This document shows, one piece after another, positions 55,907 to 63,390 of a DNA stretch of 64,000 nt (within the stretch, counting starts at the first letter, position 1; each line of letters opens with the position of its first letter). Location: positions 19,091 to 83,090 of the forward strand of contig DQVI01000138.1 of NCBI GenBank assembly GCA_015661825.1, in the 5' to 3' direction. A model generated the notes under the pieces. That model worked only from the letters and a program-made list of their open reading frames with translations. It did no database searches and was not told where the DNA came from. The DNA is from Novosphingobium capsulatum. GTDB taxonomy: Bacteria; Pseudomonadota; Alphaproteobacteria; Sphingomonadales; Sphingomonadaceae. Both the position numbers and the translations under genes were made by a program.

Positions 55907-57420
55907 GCCACCATCCGCCGTTTGATGAACTCTACAGCCAACAGCACCATCAGCACCAGCACCAGCCCGGCGACACCGCCGCCAAACAGGCGCAACTGCT
56001 TCCACTGCCCGGCACGCGCCGCGGCCGTCTGGGTGAGCGAGACCGAACCCAGAACGACCATGCCGGTCGCACGTTCCAGCTGGGCGGTCGTCGCATAGCT
56101 CGACCGCAGCTGGGCCATGGCAAAGGCCACCCCGCAGCCCGCCGCCACACCCACCACCAGCACCAGCACCAGCATCAGGGGCCGGTCGGGCGCGGAAGGG
56201 CCGCGCGGGGTGGTCGGCGGATCGATCACCTCGAACTTGACCGAATTGTGCTCGCTCTCGACCTGACCGCGCAGGCGCAGTTGCTCGCGGTCGCGCAGGA
56301 GCTTGTCGTACTGGTCCTTGAGCACGTCGTAATCGCGGTTGATGCGCGAGGCTTCGGCCGCAACTGCCGGTTCGCTGTACTGCTGGCCGGTGAACTGGGC
56401 GATTTCCTGCTGGAGCGAGGTCTTGCGCGATTGCAGCGCAACCAGACTCGCCTCGCGATCGGCCTTGATCGACTGAAGCGAGGCATAGGCCGGGTTGGGC
56501 GTTCCGGCATGGGTGCCTTCCGCCGAAGCCTGACGCTGGAGGCTGGCGATCTGGGCCTTGGCGGCCTGGACATCGGGGTGGTTGTCGGTCAGCCCGCGCG
56601 CGCGCATCGAGGCCAGATCGGCCTGGGCCTGCGCCAGCGCGCCACGCGCGCCACCTTGCGCACCGGGAATGGTGATCGTGGGCGGCGTGCCCGAAAGCTG
56701 GCCGTTGATCGAGGCCAGCGCGCTCTGCGCGGCCAGAAGATCGGATTCCACCCCGCGCAGCTCCGAACGCGCGCCCTCCAGCTTGCCCGCGAGCGAGCCG
56801 GTGCCGGGCATGAGGTCGGCGTTCTTGGCCTCGAACTCCTGTCGCTTCTGCTCGGCGGCTTCCAGATCCTTCTGGCGGTCGGCCAGTTGCTGGTCCATGA
56901 AGGCCAGCGTGTCGGTCATCTCGCCGCGCCCGCCCGCAAGGTTTTCCTCGCGGAAGATGTCGATCATCTTCTGCACGATGTCCTGCGCGAGCTTGGCGTT
57001 CTGCGCATCGGTATAGGAACTGCGCCCCGAGGTCGCGCTGATCTCGAACAGGTTGTCCTGCTGGTTGACCACCTTGATCTGCGTCGACAGGCCCGCAACC
57101 GCCGATTCCATCTGCTTGTCGGTGGTGACCTTGTCCCCCAGGCGGGTCGCGCGGACGACCTTTTCGAGGTTGACCGAACTGGTCAGCGTCTGGCGCACGC
57201 GGTCGATGTCGCGCTTGGCATCGCCCCCGATGCCGATCTGGTCGGAGAGCACGTCGTCGATCTGGATGAAGATGCGCGCCTTCGATTCGTAGGTATTGGG
57301 CACCATGGCCACGACCAGCCATCCCAGCAGGCACACCACCCAGGCAACGCCCAGCGCCAGCCAGCGCCGGTGCCAGATGCCATAGAGGGCGATCCGCAGT
57401 TCATCGAGGATGTTGCTCAT
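55903..57420 (-). CDS. XrtA system polysaccharide chain-length determinant (Wzz/GNVR)
   Basis: Polysaccharide co-polymerase of 505 residues. An N-terminal helix (about residues 20-40) follows MSNILDELRIALYGIWHRRW, and a C-terminal helix lies at about 478-498. Between them is a Wzz domain (NTYESKARIFIQIDDVLSD) and long coiled coils (residues 170-400). The C-terminal Pro-rich motif region ends VIDPPTTPRGPSAPDRP, as usual just before the last helix. No kinase domain is fused; the kinase is the next gene, overlapping by ATGA. Confidence 0.93.
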   Translation of the reverse strand: MSNILDELRIALYGIWHRRWLALGVAWVVCLLGWLVVAMVPNTYESKARIFIQIDDVLSDQIGIGGDAKRDIDRVRQTLTSSVNLEKVVRATRLGDKVTTDKQMESAVAGLSTQIKVVNQQDNLFEISATSGRSSYTDAQNAKLAQDIVQKMIDIFREENLAGGRGEMTDTLAFMDQQLADRQKDLEAAEQKRQEFEAKNADLMPGTGSLAGKLEGARSELRGVESDLLAAQSALASINGQLSGTPPTITIPGAQGGARGALAQAQADLASMRARGLTDNHPDVQAAKAQIASLQRQASAEGTHAGTPNPAYASLQSIKADREASLVALQSRKTSLQQEIAQFTGQQYSEPAVAAEASRINRDYDVLKDQYDKLLRDREQLRLRGQVESEHNSVKFEVIDPPTTPRGPSAPDRPLMLVLVLVVGVAAGCGVAFAMAQLRSSYATTAQLERATGMVVLGSVSLTQTAAARAGQWKQLRLFGGGVAGLVLVLMVLLAVEFIKRRMVA

Positions 57421-57448
57421 CGCCCGTGCATCCTGTTCGCCCGCCCGC

Positions 57449-58186
57449 TCAGAACATGCTCTCGGGAATGATGATCACGTCGCCGGGCATCAGCATGACG
57501 TTGGCGCGGGTATCGCCCTTGCGCAGGAGATCGGAGATGTGGACGGCATATTCGGTCTGCTTGCCGGTGGTCTTGTCGAAACGCACCAGCCGCGCGCGGT
57601 TGCCCGCCGCATATTCGGAAAGCCCGCCCACCGCGATCATCGCATCGAGCAGGGTCATGTTGGCGCGATAGGGGATCGAGGCGGGCTTTTCGGTGGCGCC
57701 CACCACGCGGACCTGCTGGCTGAACGTACCGGCAAACTTGTTGACGATGACCGAGACGATCGGTTCCTGAATATACTGCGAAAGCTGAAGCTTGATGTCT
57801 TCGGCCAGCATCGAGGGAGTCTTGCCCACGGCGGGCATGTCGGTGATCAGCGGCGTCGTGATGCGCCCGTCGGGGCGCACCTGCACCGAAGCGCCCAGCT
57901 CCGGGTTGCGCCACACGAAGATGGTCAGCTCGTCGAGCGGGCCGATCACATATTCCTCGCCCGGCCCTTCCTGAAGCGCCACGAACGAGGCAGGCGGCAA
58001 TTGCGGCGCATGGCCGGTACCCGCGCAGCCGCTCAAGCCTGTCGCCAGAACCCCGGCCAGCAGCATGCCCCGCGCCATCTTCCCCCGTGCCACCTTCCCG
58101 CGCGCCACCATGCCCCGCTTGCGGCCAGACCGCGCGGAAAGGCCGGAAACGGAACCGGCAGGCGTGAGGCCGGAATGGGACGACAT
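57449..58186 (-). CDS. XrtA-associated polysaccharide export lipoprotein
   Basis: Wza-like outer-membrane export protein of 245 residues. A lipobox LSGC follows the hydrophobic stretch MLLAGVLATG. The Poly_export domain starts at EEYVIGPLDELTIFVWRNPEL, and an SLBB domain with VRVVGATEKPASIPYR follows, ending VMLMPGDVIIIPESMF. The start at 58186 (MSSHSGLTP) is preferred; a nearer in-frame ATG (MVARGKVARGKMARGM) would give a shorter signal peptide. It is the first gene of the leftward operon. Confidence 0.9.
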   Translation of the reverse strand: MSSHSGLTPAGSVSGLSARSGRKRGMVARGKVARGKMARGMLLAGVLATGLSGCAGTGHAPQLPPASFVALQEGPGEEYVIGPLDELTIFVWRNPELGASVQVRPDGRITTPLITDMPAVGKTPSMLAEDIKLQLSQYIQEPIVSVIVNKFAGTFSQQVRVVGATEKPASIPYRANMTLLDAMIAVGGLSEYAAGNRARLVRFDKTTGKQTEYAVHISDLLRKGDTRANVMLMPGDVIIIPESMF

Positions 58187-58499
58187 CAACAATAGTCCTT
58201 TGCTTGGCACTGCATCCCCAAGGGGATCACCGGGCATCTTGGCTAAGCATTACCCCGTATCGAGGGCAGGCCGGGCCGCTGTCTTGCGCCCAATCTATGG
58301 GGAGAAAGGGTGAAGATAGGGTTAGTCTTGTTGCCCGCAGCCCTTGTCGGCAAGCCGCTTGGGGGCCCAGGTCCCAATTCGGGACGGCCCATTTCGCAAA
58401 GGTTAAACGGCGTTTGGGACGTCTGGTCCCAAACGCTCGTTTCCAAGCGTTCGGCACCGGCCCGAAATTCGCCTCTTCGGCGAATTCCAGATCAAACAC
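58187..58499 (-). promoter_or_regulatory. control region upstream of the XrtA operon, with inverted repeats
   Basis: No gene is seen in these 313 bases. Three inverted repeats stand out: GTCCC-AATTC-GGGAC (58371-58385), GCGTTTGGGAC-GTCTG-GTCCCAAACGC (58410-58436) and AATTCGCC-TCTTC-GGCGAATT (58466-58486). The last, 14 bases after the PLP decarboxylase stop, could be that gene's transcript end. The first two share the half-site GTCCCAA and are centred 45 bases apart, about 190-240 bases upstream of the export gene, like activator sites. I could not find a convincing sigma-54 or sigma-70 promoter. Confidence 0.5.
58410..58436. promoter_or_regulatory. 11-bp perfect inverted repeat (operator candidate)
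   Basis: GCGTTTGGGAC, 5-base spacer GTCTG, GTCCCAAACGC. Perfectly symmetrical, not followed by a T run on either strand. It shares its GTCCCAA half-site with the 58371-58385 repeat. Confidence 0.5.
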
Positions 58500-59723
58500 T
58501 CAAATCAGGATTTCAGCCGCCGGGCCATGGCCAAGGAAGGCCGAGGGGCTGGCGCTCGCGCCATAGGCCCCGGCACAGAACACCGCGACCAGATCGCCCT
58601 CCTGCCCGTCTGGGAGCCCGGCCCGGTCGGCCAGACGGTCGAGCGGGGTACACAGGCACCCCACAACGCTCGCCGCTCCAGCCACCGGCGCGCCCATCTG
58701 CCCCGCCAGCGCCAGCGGATAGTTGCGGCGCACGACCGTCCCAAAATTGCCGCTCGCGGCCAGTTGGTGGTGCATGCCGCCATCGACGACGAGGAAGACC
58801 TCGCCCCGGCTTTCCTTGCGCTCGACGATCCGCGTCAGGTAAACCCCGGCCTCGCCCACCAGATAGCGCCCGAGTTCGACCGCAAGGCGCGTCTCGCGCA
58901 AGACAGGCGGGCAATCCGCCAGCAGGTCGCCCAGCCCCGCCCCCACCATGGCCAGATCGAGCGGCGCATCACCGGGAAAATAGGGAATGCCAAAGCCCCC
59001 GCCCAGATTGAGCGCGGGCAGGCTCACCCCGGCCTCGCCCGCCAGACGCACGGCCAGATCGAGCGTGGCGGCCTGCGTGGCATGGACCGCCGCCGCATCG
59101 AGCGCCTGGCTCCCGGCAAAGATATGAAAACCCCGCCATTCCGCACCGGATTGGGCAATCTGGCGCGCCAGCGGCGCGGCCCGTTCCGCGTCCACGCCAA
59201 AGGGCCGCGCGCCCCCGCCCATCTTCATCCCCGATCCGCGCAAGTCGAAATCGGGATTGACGCGAATGGCCAGCCGGGGCCGCCGGCCGAGGCCTTGCGC
59301 AAGGGCGAGCGCGCGCTCCACCTCGCGCGCGGATTCGCAATGGAGCGTGACCCCGGCGGCAATCGCGGCCGACAGGTCCGCGTCGCGCTTGCCCGGCCCG
59401 GCAAACCCGGCGCGCACCGGGTCGATCCCCTGCGCCTGCAACAGCGCCAGTTCCCCGCCCGAGGCAATGTCGAACCCGTCGACGAGCCCCCCCATCAGCG
59501 CCACGAGCGGCCCGAACGGATTGGCCTTGACCGCATAGTGGAGCGCCACCCGCGCGGGCAGTGCCGCGCGCAAGGCCGCCACCCGCGCCCGCACGGCCTG
59601 GCTGTCATAAACGAACAGCGGCGTGCCATGGGCCGCGACCAGATCGGCGGCGCGCTGTCCGGCGATGATCAGTTCGCCCTGCTGCGCAGCATAAGGCGCA
59701 GGGATGGGGCCCAAAGGCTTCAC
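58500..59723 (-). CDS. PLP-dependent decarboxylase, exosortase A system-associated
   Basis: Fold-type III PLP enzyme of the ornithine/diaminopimelate decarboxylase family, 407 residues. The PLP lysine is Lys66 in HYAVKANPFG. The phosphate-binding glycine motif is LGGGFGIPY, and the substrate-side motif is GCLCTPLDRL near residue 350. The C-terminal active-site region GAYGASASPSAFLGH differs from the YN ending of true diaminopimelate decarboxylases. The start is GTG, overlapping the ligase stop as GTGA. The product is probably an amine made from an amino acid; the substrate is unknown. Confidence 0.9.
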   Translation of the reverse strand: MKPLGPIPAPYAAQQGELIIAGQRAADLVAAHGTPLFVYDSQAVRARVAALRAALPARVALHYAVKANPFGPLVALMGGLVDGFDIASGGELALLQAQGIDPVRAGFAGPGKRDADLSAAIAAGVTLHCESAREVERALALAQGLGRRPRLAIRVNPDFDLRGSGMKMGGGARPFGVDAERAAPLARQIAQSGAEWRGFHIFAGSQALDAAAVHATQAATLDLAVRLAGEAGVSLPALNLGGGFGIPYFPGDAPLDLAMVGAGLGDLLADCPPVLRETRLAVELGRYLVGEAGVYLTRIVERKESRGEVFLVVDGGMHHQLAASGNFGTVVRRNYPLALAGQMGAPVAGAASVVGCLCTPLDRLADRAGLPDGQEGDLVAVFCAGAYGASASPSAFLGHGPAAEILI

Positions 59724-61312
59724 GATATGTCCCCTTCTTCATGGGCCACGAGAGCTTGAAAGAGCCCCGCACGGTCCAGCTTGCCATTGGGCGAGAGCGG
59801 CATGACGGCCAGCCAGTGAATCACGCGCGGCTGGATCGGGCCGGGAAGGTCGCGCGCCAGCGCCGCGCGCAGGGCCGCCTCGTCTGCCTCCCCCGCCGCC
59901 CGGCAGACCAGATGGATCGCCTGCCCCAGAGCCGGATCGGGCAGCCCGAGCGCGACCGCCTCGGCCACCAGCCCGGTCGCCAGCGCCGCGTCCTCGATCT
60001 CCTGCGGGCTGACCCGCAGGCCCGAAGTCTTGATCATCGCGTCGCGCCGCCCGACGAAATGGAGCAGCCCCGCGCCATCGCGCCGCACCCGGTCGCCCGA
60101 CCACACGGCCCGCCCGCCCAGCACCGAAAAGGCAGGGGCCGGGCGGAACCGCTCGGCGGTGCGCGCCTCGTCCTGCCAATAGCCCTGCGCGACAAGCGGG
60201 CCGGCGTGGACCAGCTCGCCCTCCTCGTCGATGGCCGCTTCCTCGCCCCGGTCGTTAACGACCATGACTTCGGCAAAGGGAATGGCCTTGCCGATGGAGG
60301 TGGGGTGTGCGTCGATCAGGGCGGGGTCGAGGAACGTCGAACGGAACGCCTCGGTCAGCCCGTACATGGCGAAAACCTGCGCTTGCGGGGCCAGCGCGCG
60401 CAGGCCCCGGACCATCGCCGGGGTCAGCGCCCCGCCCGAATTGGTCAGCCGCCGCAAGGGGGCACGCGCCGCTTCGGGCCAGTCCTGTTCGAGCAATTGC
60501 ACCCAGAGCGGCGGCACGCCCGCCAGCGTGGTGATCCCGTGCCGGGCCACCGCGCGCACGACATCGCGCGGCAAAAGGTAATCGAGCGGCACCACGCTGG
60601 CCCCGGCGTACCACGCGCCGAGCAACTGGTTCTGCCCATAATCGAAGGCCAGCGGCAGGACCGCGAGCACGCGATCATCTGGCGCCAGCCCCAGATAGTG
60701 CGCCACGCTCACCGCGCCCAGCCACAGGTTCGCCTGACTGAGCATGACCCCCTTGGGCTTGCCGGTCGAACCGCTGGTGTAGAGGATCGCGGCCAGATCA
60801 TCCCCGCCCACCTGCGAGGGAGGCAGGGGATCAAACCCGTCGAGCAGGCCCGCCACCACCGCCTCGTCATGGCACGCCGCCGCGCCCCGGTCGCCCGGTT
60901 CGAGACTGTCGAGCCGCCCGGCATTGGCGATCAGCAGCCCCGCCCCGCTGTCGGACAGGATATGGGCCACCTGCCCGCGCCGCAGCACGGGGTTGATCGG
61001 CACATGAACCAGCCCGGCGCGCACGGCAGCCAGCGGCATCAGGCAGGCGATCAGCCCCTTGCCCAGCCAGCTTGCCACCCGGCCACCCGCGCCCAGCCCC
61101 GGCTGTTTAGTCATTTCGGCTGCCAGCCACGCCGCCAGTTGCCCGACACGCCGATTTAACCCTTCATGGGTTAGCACCCCGTCCCTGAGCACCAGCGCCA
61201 CCGCTTCGCGCTTGCCGCACAAGGCAAGATGGTCCAGCGGTCTGACGGTCGGAGAAAGGCAAGCGGTCACAGGGATTCCCGGGCCATCGGCCAAAGCAAG
61301 AGGATGGGGCAC
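59720..61312 (-). CDS. AMP-forming acyl-CoA ligase, exosortase A system-associated
   Basis: ANL-superfamily adenylating enzyme of 530 residues. The ATP loop ILYTSGSTGKPKGVMLS, MYGLTEAFRST, WSGDRVRRDGAGLLHFVGRRD and the catalytic lysine near LSPNGKLDR are all in order. It probably activates a carboxylic or amino acid for loading onto CoA or onto the acyl carrier protein encoded on the other side of the divergent promoter. The start is GTG at 61312; a second GTG at 61270 is equally credible and would leave 49 bases instead of 7 before the divergent gene. Confidence 0.9.
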   Translation of the reverse strand: MPHPLALADGPGIPVTACLSPTVRPLDHLALCGKREAVALVLRDGVLTHEGLNRRVGQLAAWLAAEMTKQPGLGAGGRVASWLGKGLIACLMPLAAVRAGLVHVPINPVLRRGQVAHILSDSGAGLLIANAGRLDSLEPGDRGAAACHDEAVVAGLLDGFDPLPPSQVGGDDLAAILYTSGSTGKPKGVMLSQANLWLGAVSVAHYLGLAPDDRVLAVLPLAFDYGQNQLLGAWYAGASVVPLDYLLPRDVVRAVARHGITTLAGVPPLWVQLLEQDWPEAARAPLRRLTNSGGALTPAMVRGLRALAPQAQVFAMYGLTEAFRSTFLDPALIDAHPTSIGKAIPFAEVMVVNDRGEEAAIDEEGELVHAGPLVAQGYWQDEARTAERFRPAPAFSVLGGRAVWSGDRVRRDGAGLLHFVGRRDAMIKTSGLRVSPQEIEDAALATGLVAEAVALGLPDPALGQAIHLVCRAAGEADEAALRAALARDLPGPIQPRVIHWLAVMPLSPNGKLDRAGLFQALVAHEEGDIS

Positions 61313-61319
61313 CGGATCG

Positions 61320-62372
61320 GTGACGTTGCGGGTCTATCATGCCGAACCTGAAGAGGCGCAAGCCCATCCGCGCCTTGGCGCCCTGATGCGGCGCGGCCAG
61401 GCGGCAGGGCCGTTCGACCGGCTCGACTGGCTCACCCTGCTCGCCCGGGAATGCCTCTCGCCCGCCCGCCCGTTTCTCGCGGTCGCCGAAGAGGACGGGG
61501 CAATCCTCGCCCTGCCCCTGCTGCAAGGCCCCCACGGCCTTTCGGCCTGCGCCAACTGGTACAGTTTCTGGGCCCGCCCGCTCACCAATGCGCCCGACCG
61601 CGCGCCCGCGCTGATCGCCGCGCTGGCCAGAACCCTTGATGCCCCCCTCGATTTCGCCCCGCTCCCCACGCGCGAGGCGGGCTGGATGGCGCAGGGCCTG
61701 CGCGCGGCAGGCTGGCTGGCCATGGTCGAACCGGCCCACATGAACCGCCATCTCGCGCTCGAAGGCCGCGACTTTGCCACATGGTGGGCAACAAGGCCCG
61801 GCGCCCTGCGCGCCACTGTCCGCCGCAAGAGCAGGCAAGGCCGGGTCGCCTGCCGCATCGCGACCACGTTCGACGAGGCCGACTGGGCCGCGTTCGAGGC
61901 GATCTACGCGGCCAGCTGGAAACCGCAGGAAGCCTCCCCCGCTTTCCTGCGCGCCTTTGCGCAAGGCGAAAGCGCGGCGGGCGCGCTGCGGCTGGGCCTT
62001 GCCACGATCGAGGGCGAACCCGTCGCCGCGCAAGTCTGGAGCGTGGAGGCGCAAACCGCCTTCATCCACAAGCTGGCCCACCGCCCGCAGGCCAGCCGCG
62101 CCTCGCCCGGAACCCTGCTCACCGCCGCGCTGATGCGCCATGTGATCGACATCGACCGCGTGGCCCACGTCGATTTCGGCACGGGCGATGATCCCTACAA
62201 GGCCGACTGGATGGACGATGTGCGCCCGCGCTGGCGCCTGCGCGCGCACAATCCCCGCGCCCTGATCCGCGCGCCCCTGCGCCATTGGCGCGACTGGCCC
62301 GATCTGGCACGCGACCTTGCACGGCTCGCCACTGGCCGCACCCGGCTTGCCCCGCCCCCCGGTGATGATTAA
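61320..62372 (+). CDS. GNAT-like transferase (CelD/BcsL type), exosortase locus
   Basis: A 350-residue protein of the acetyltransferase group seen in cellulose and exopolysaccharide loci. The C-terminal part carries AFIHKLAHRPQASRASPGTL and HVDFGTGDDPYKADWMD, typical of this FemAB-related fold. The GTG start at 61320 (MTLRVYHAEPEEAQAHP) is inferred: no ATG lies in the right frame, and only a weak purine tract precedes it. It is divergent from the acyl-CoA ligase, with at most a few tens of bases for both promoters. It probably transfers an acyl group; donor could be the adjacent ACP. Confidence 0.8.
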   Translation: MTLRVYHAEPEEAQAHPRLGALMRRGQAAGPFDRLDWLTLLARECLSPARPFLAVAEEDGAILALPLLQGPHGLSACANWYSFWARPLTNAPDRAPALIAALARTLDAPLDFAPLPTREAGWMAQGLRAAGWLAMVEPAHMNRHLALEGRDFATWWATRPGALRATVRRKSRQGRVACRIATTFDEADWAAFEAIYAASWKPQEASPAFLRAFAQGESAAGALRLGLATIEGEPVAAQVWSVEAQTAFIHKLAHRPQASRASPGTLLTAALMRHVIDIDRVAHVDFGTGDDPYKADWMDDVRPRWRLRAHNPRALIRAPLRHWRDWPDLARDLARLATGRTRLAPPPGDD

Positions 62373-62384
62373 GGGGCCGTTCAA

Positions 62385-62684
62385 ATGCCTGATACAGCCC
62401 CCCCCGCCTCCATTCCGGCAATCGAATCCGCGCTGCGCGACCTTCTGGCCCAGGTTCTGGGGCTTTCGGCAGAGCGCGTGGGTGCCTTCACCCCCGACAC
62501 CGCGCTGTTCGGCGCCCTGCCCGAACTCGATTCGATGGCCGTCGCCGGGCTCTTCACCGCGCTCGAAGATCGCTTCGCCTTCATTCTGGAGGATGACGAG
62601 ATCGACGGCGATCTGGTGGAAAGCTTCGGCAGCCTCACCGCCTTCGTCACCCGCAAGCTGGGCGTCACGCAGGACCATGCCTGA
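62385..62684 (+). CDS. acyl carrier protein of the XrtA locus
   Basis: A 99-residue carrier protein. The phosphopantetheine attachment serine is Ser50 in LPELDSMAVAGL, and the four-helix pattern is normal (IESALRDLLAQVLGL, then FILEDDEIDGDLVESFGSL). AAGGGG precedes the ATG. It overlaps the next gene by 8 bases, indicating coupling. It lacks a ketosynthase partner nearby, so it probably carries a starter or acyl/aminoacyl unit activated by the ligase and not a growing fatty acid. Confidence 0.93.
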   Translation: MPDTAPPASIPAIESALRDLLAQVLGLSAERVGAFTPDTALFGALPELDSMAVAGLFTALEDRFAFILEDDEIDGDLVESFGSLTAFVTRKLGVTQDHA

Positions 62685-63390
62685 AGGCCCCGCCCCCGTC
62701 CGCTGGCCCTGTCCGGGGGCCGCGACGGAGGGGGAATGGGCCCTGAGCAGCGCCGATTCGGCCCACCGGCGCGGCGACAGTTTGCCCTGTGTGCTGATCG
62801 TGCCCCCGCTGTTCGACGAGATGAACCGCACGCGGCACATGCTGGCGGGCGTCATGCGCCTGCTGGCACAGGCGGGGATCGACAGCGTGCTGCCCGACCT
62901 GCCCGGCTGCGGCGAAAGCGTGCAGGACTTTTCCGCGCAGAGCCTCAACGCCTGGCGCGCGGCGATGGAAGCCGCCGCCCGGCACTTTGCCGCCAGCCAT
63001 GTCCTGACCTTGCGCGGGGGCGCGCTGGTCGCCCCGCCCGCGCTGCCGGGCTGGGAACTCGAACCATGCAGCGGCCATGCCCTGCTGCGCACGATGCTGC
63101 GCGCCCACACTTTTGCCCAGCGCGCCGCCGGACGCCGCGTGGACAGCGCGGCCCTGCTCGAACAGGGGCGCGAAACCGGCCTTGAGCTTGCCGGCTATCG
63201 CTGCGGCGCGGCGCTGATCGCCGGGCTTTGCGGGGCCGAACCGGCGGGCGAAGGGCGCCGCGTGCTCAGCCTGTCCGATCTGGGCCAGAGCGCGCCCTGG
63301 CTGCGCGCCGAACCGGCGCCTGCCCCGGCGCTGGCGCAAGCACTGGTCGCCACGATCCGTGCCGATCTCGCACGGGAGGATGCGGCATGA
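62677..63390 (+). CDS. hydrolase 2, exosortase A system-associated (alpha/beta fold, no Ser nucleophile)
   Basis: A 237-residue alpha/beta-hydrolase-like protein, matching the 'hydrolase 2' group of XrtA loci. VLIVPPLFDEMNRTRHM contains the oxyanion region, and VLPDLPGCGES follows. At the nucleophile elbow, where GxSxG is expected, the sequence is TLRGGALVAP (Gly114), so the usual Ser is missing. The protein may be a binding or scaffold protein, or use another residue. ATG at 62677 overlaps the ACP stop. Confidence 0.85.
   Translation: MPEGPAPVRWPCPGAATEGEWALSSADSAHRRGDSLPCVLIVPPLFDEMNRTRHMLAGVMRLLAQAGIDSVLPDLPGCGESVQDFSAQSLNAWRAAMEAAARHFAASHVLTLRGGALVAPPALPGWELEPCSGHALLRTMLRAHTFAQRAAGRRVDSAALLEQGRETGLELAGYRCGAALIAGLCGAEPAGEGRRVLSLSDLGQSAPWLRAEPAPAPALAQALVATIRADLAREDAA

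Noticed and set aside
54647..57334. Single long frame that would fuse the tyrosine kinase to an N-terminal extension of about 475 codons
   Set aside because: The extension lies out of frame over the chain-length determinant gene. The kinase start at 55906 with an ATGA overlap is far better. The same reasoning rejects extensions of the glycosyltransferase (to 50956) and xrtA (to 48750).
58200..58320. Possible sigma-54 promoter (TTGG-GCGCAAGACA-GC on the minus strand)
   Set aside because: The GG-N10-GC spacing fits, but the -12 element lacks TTGC and other consensus bases are wrong.
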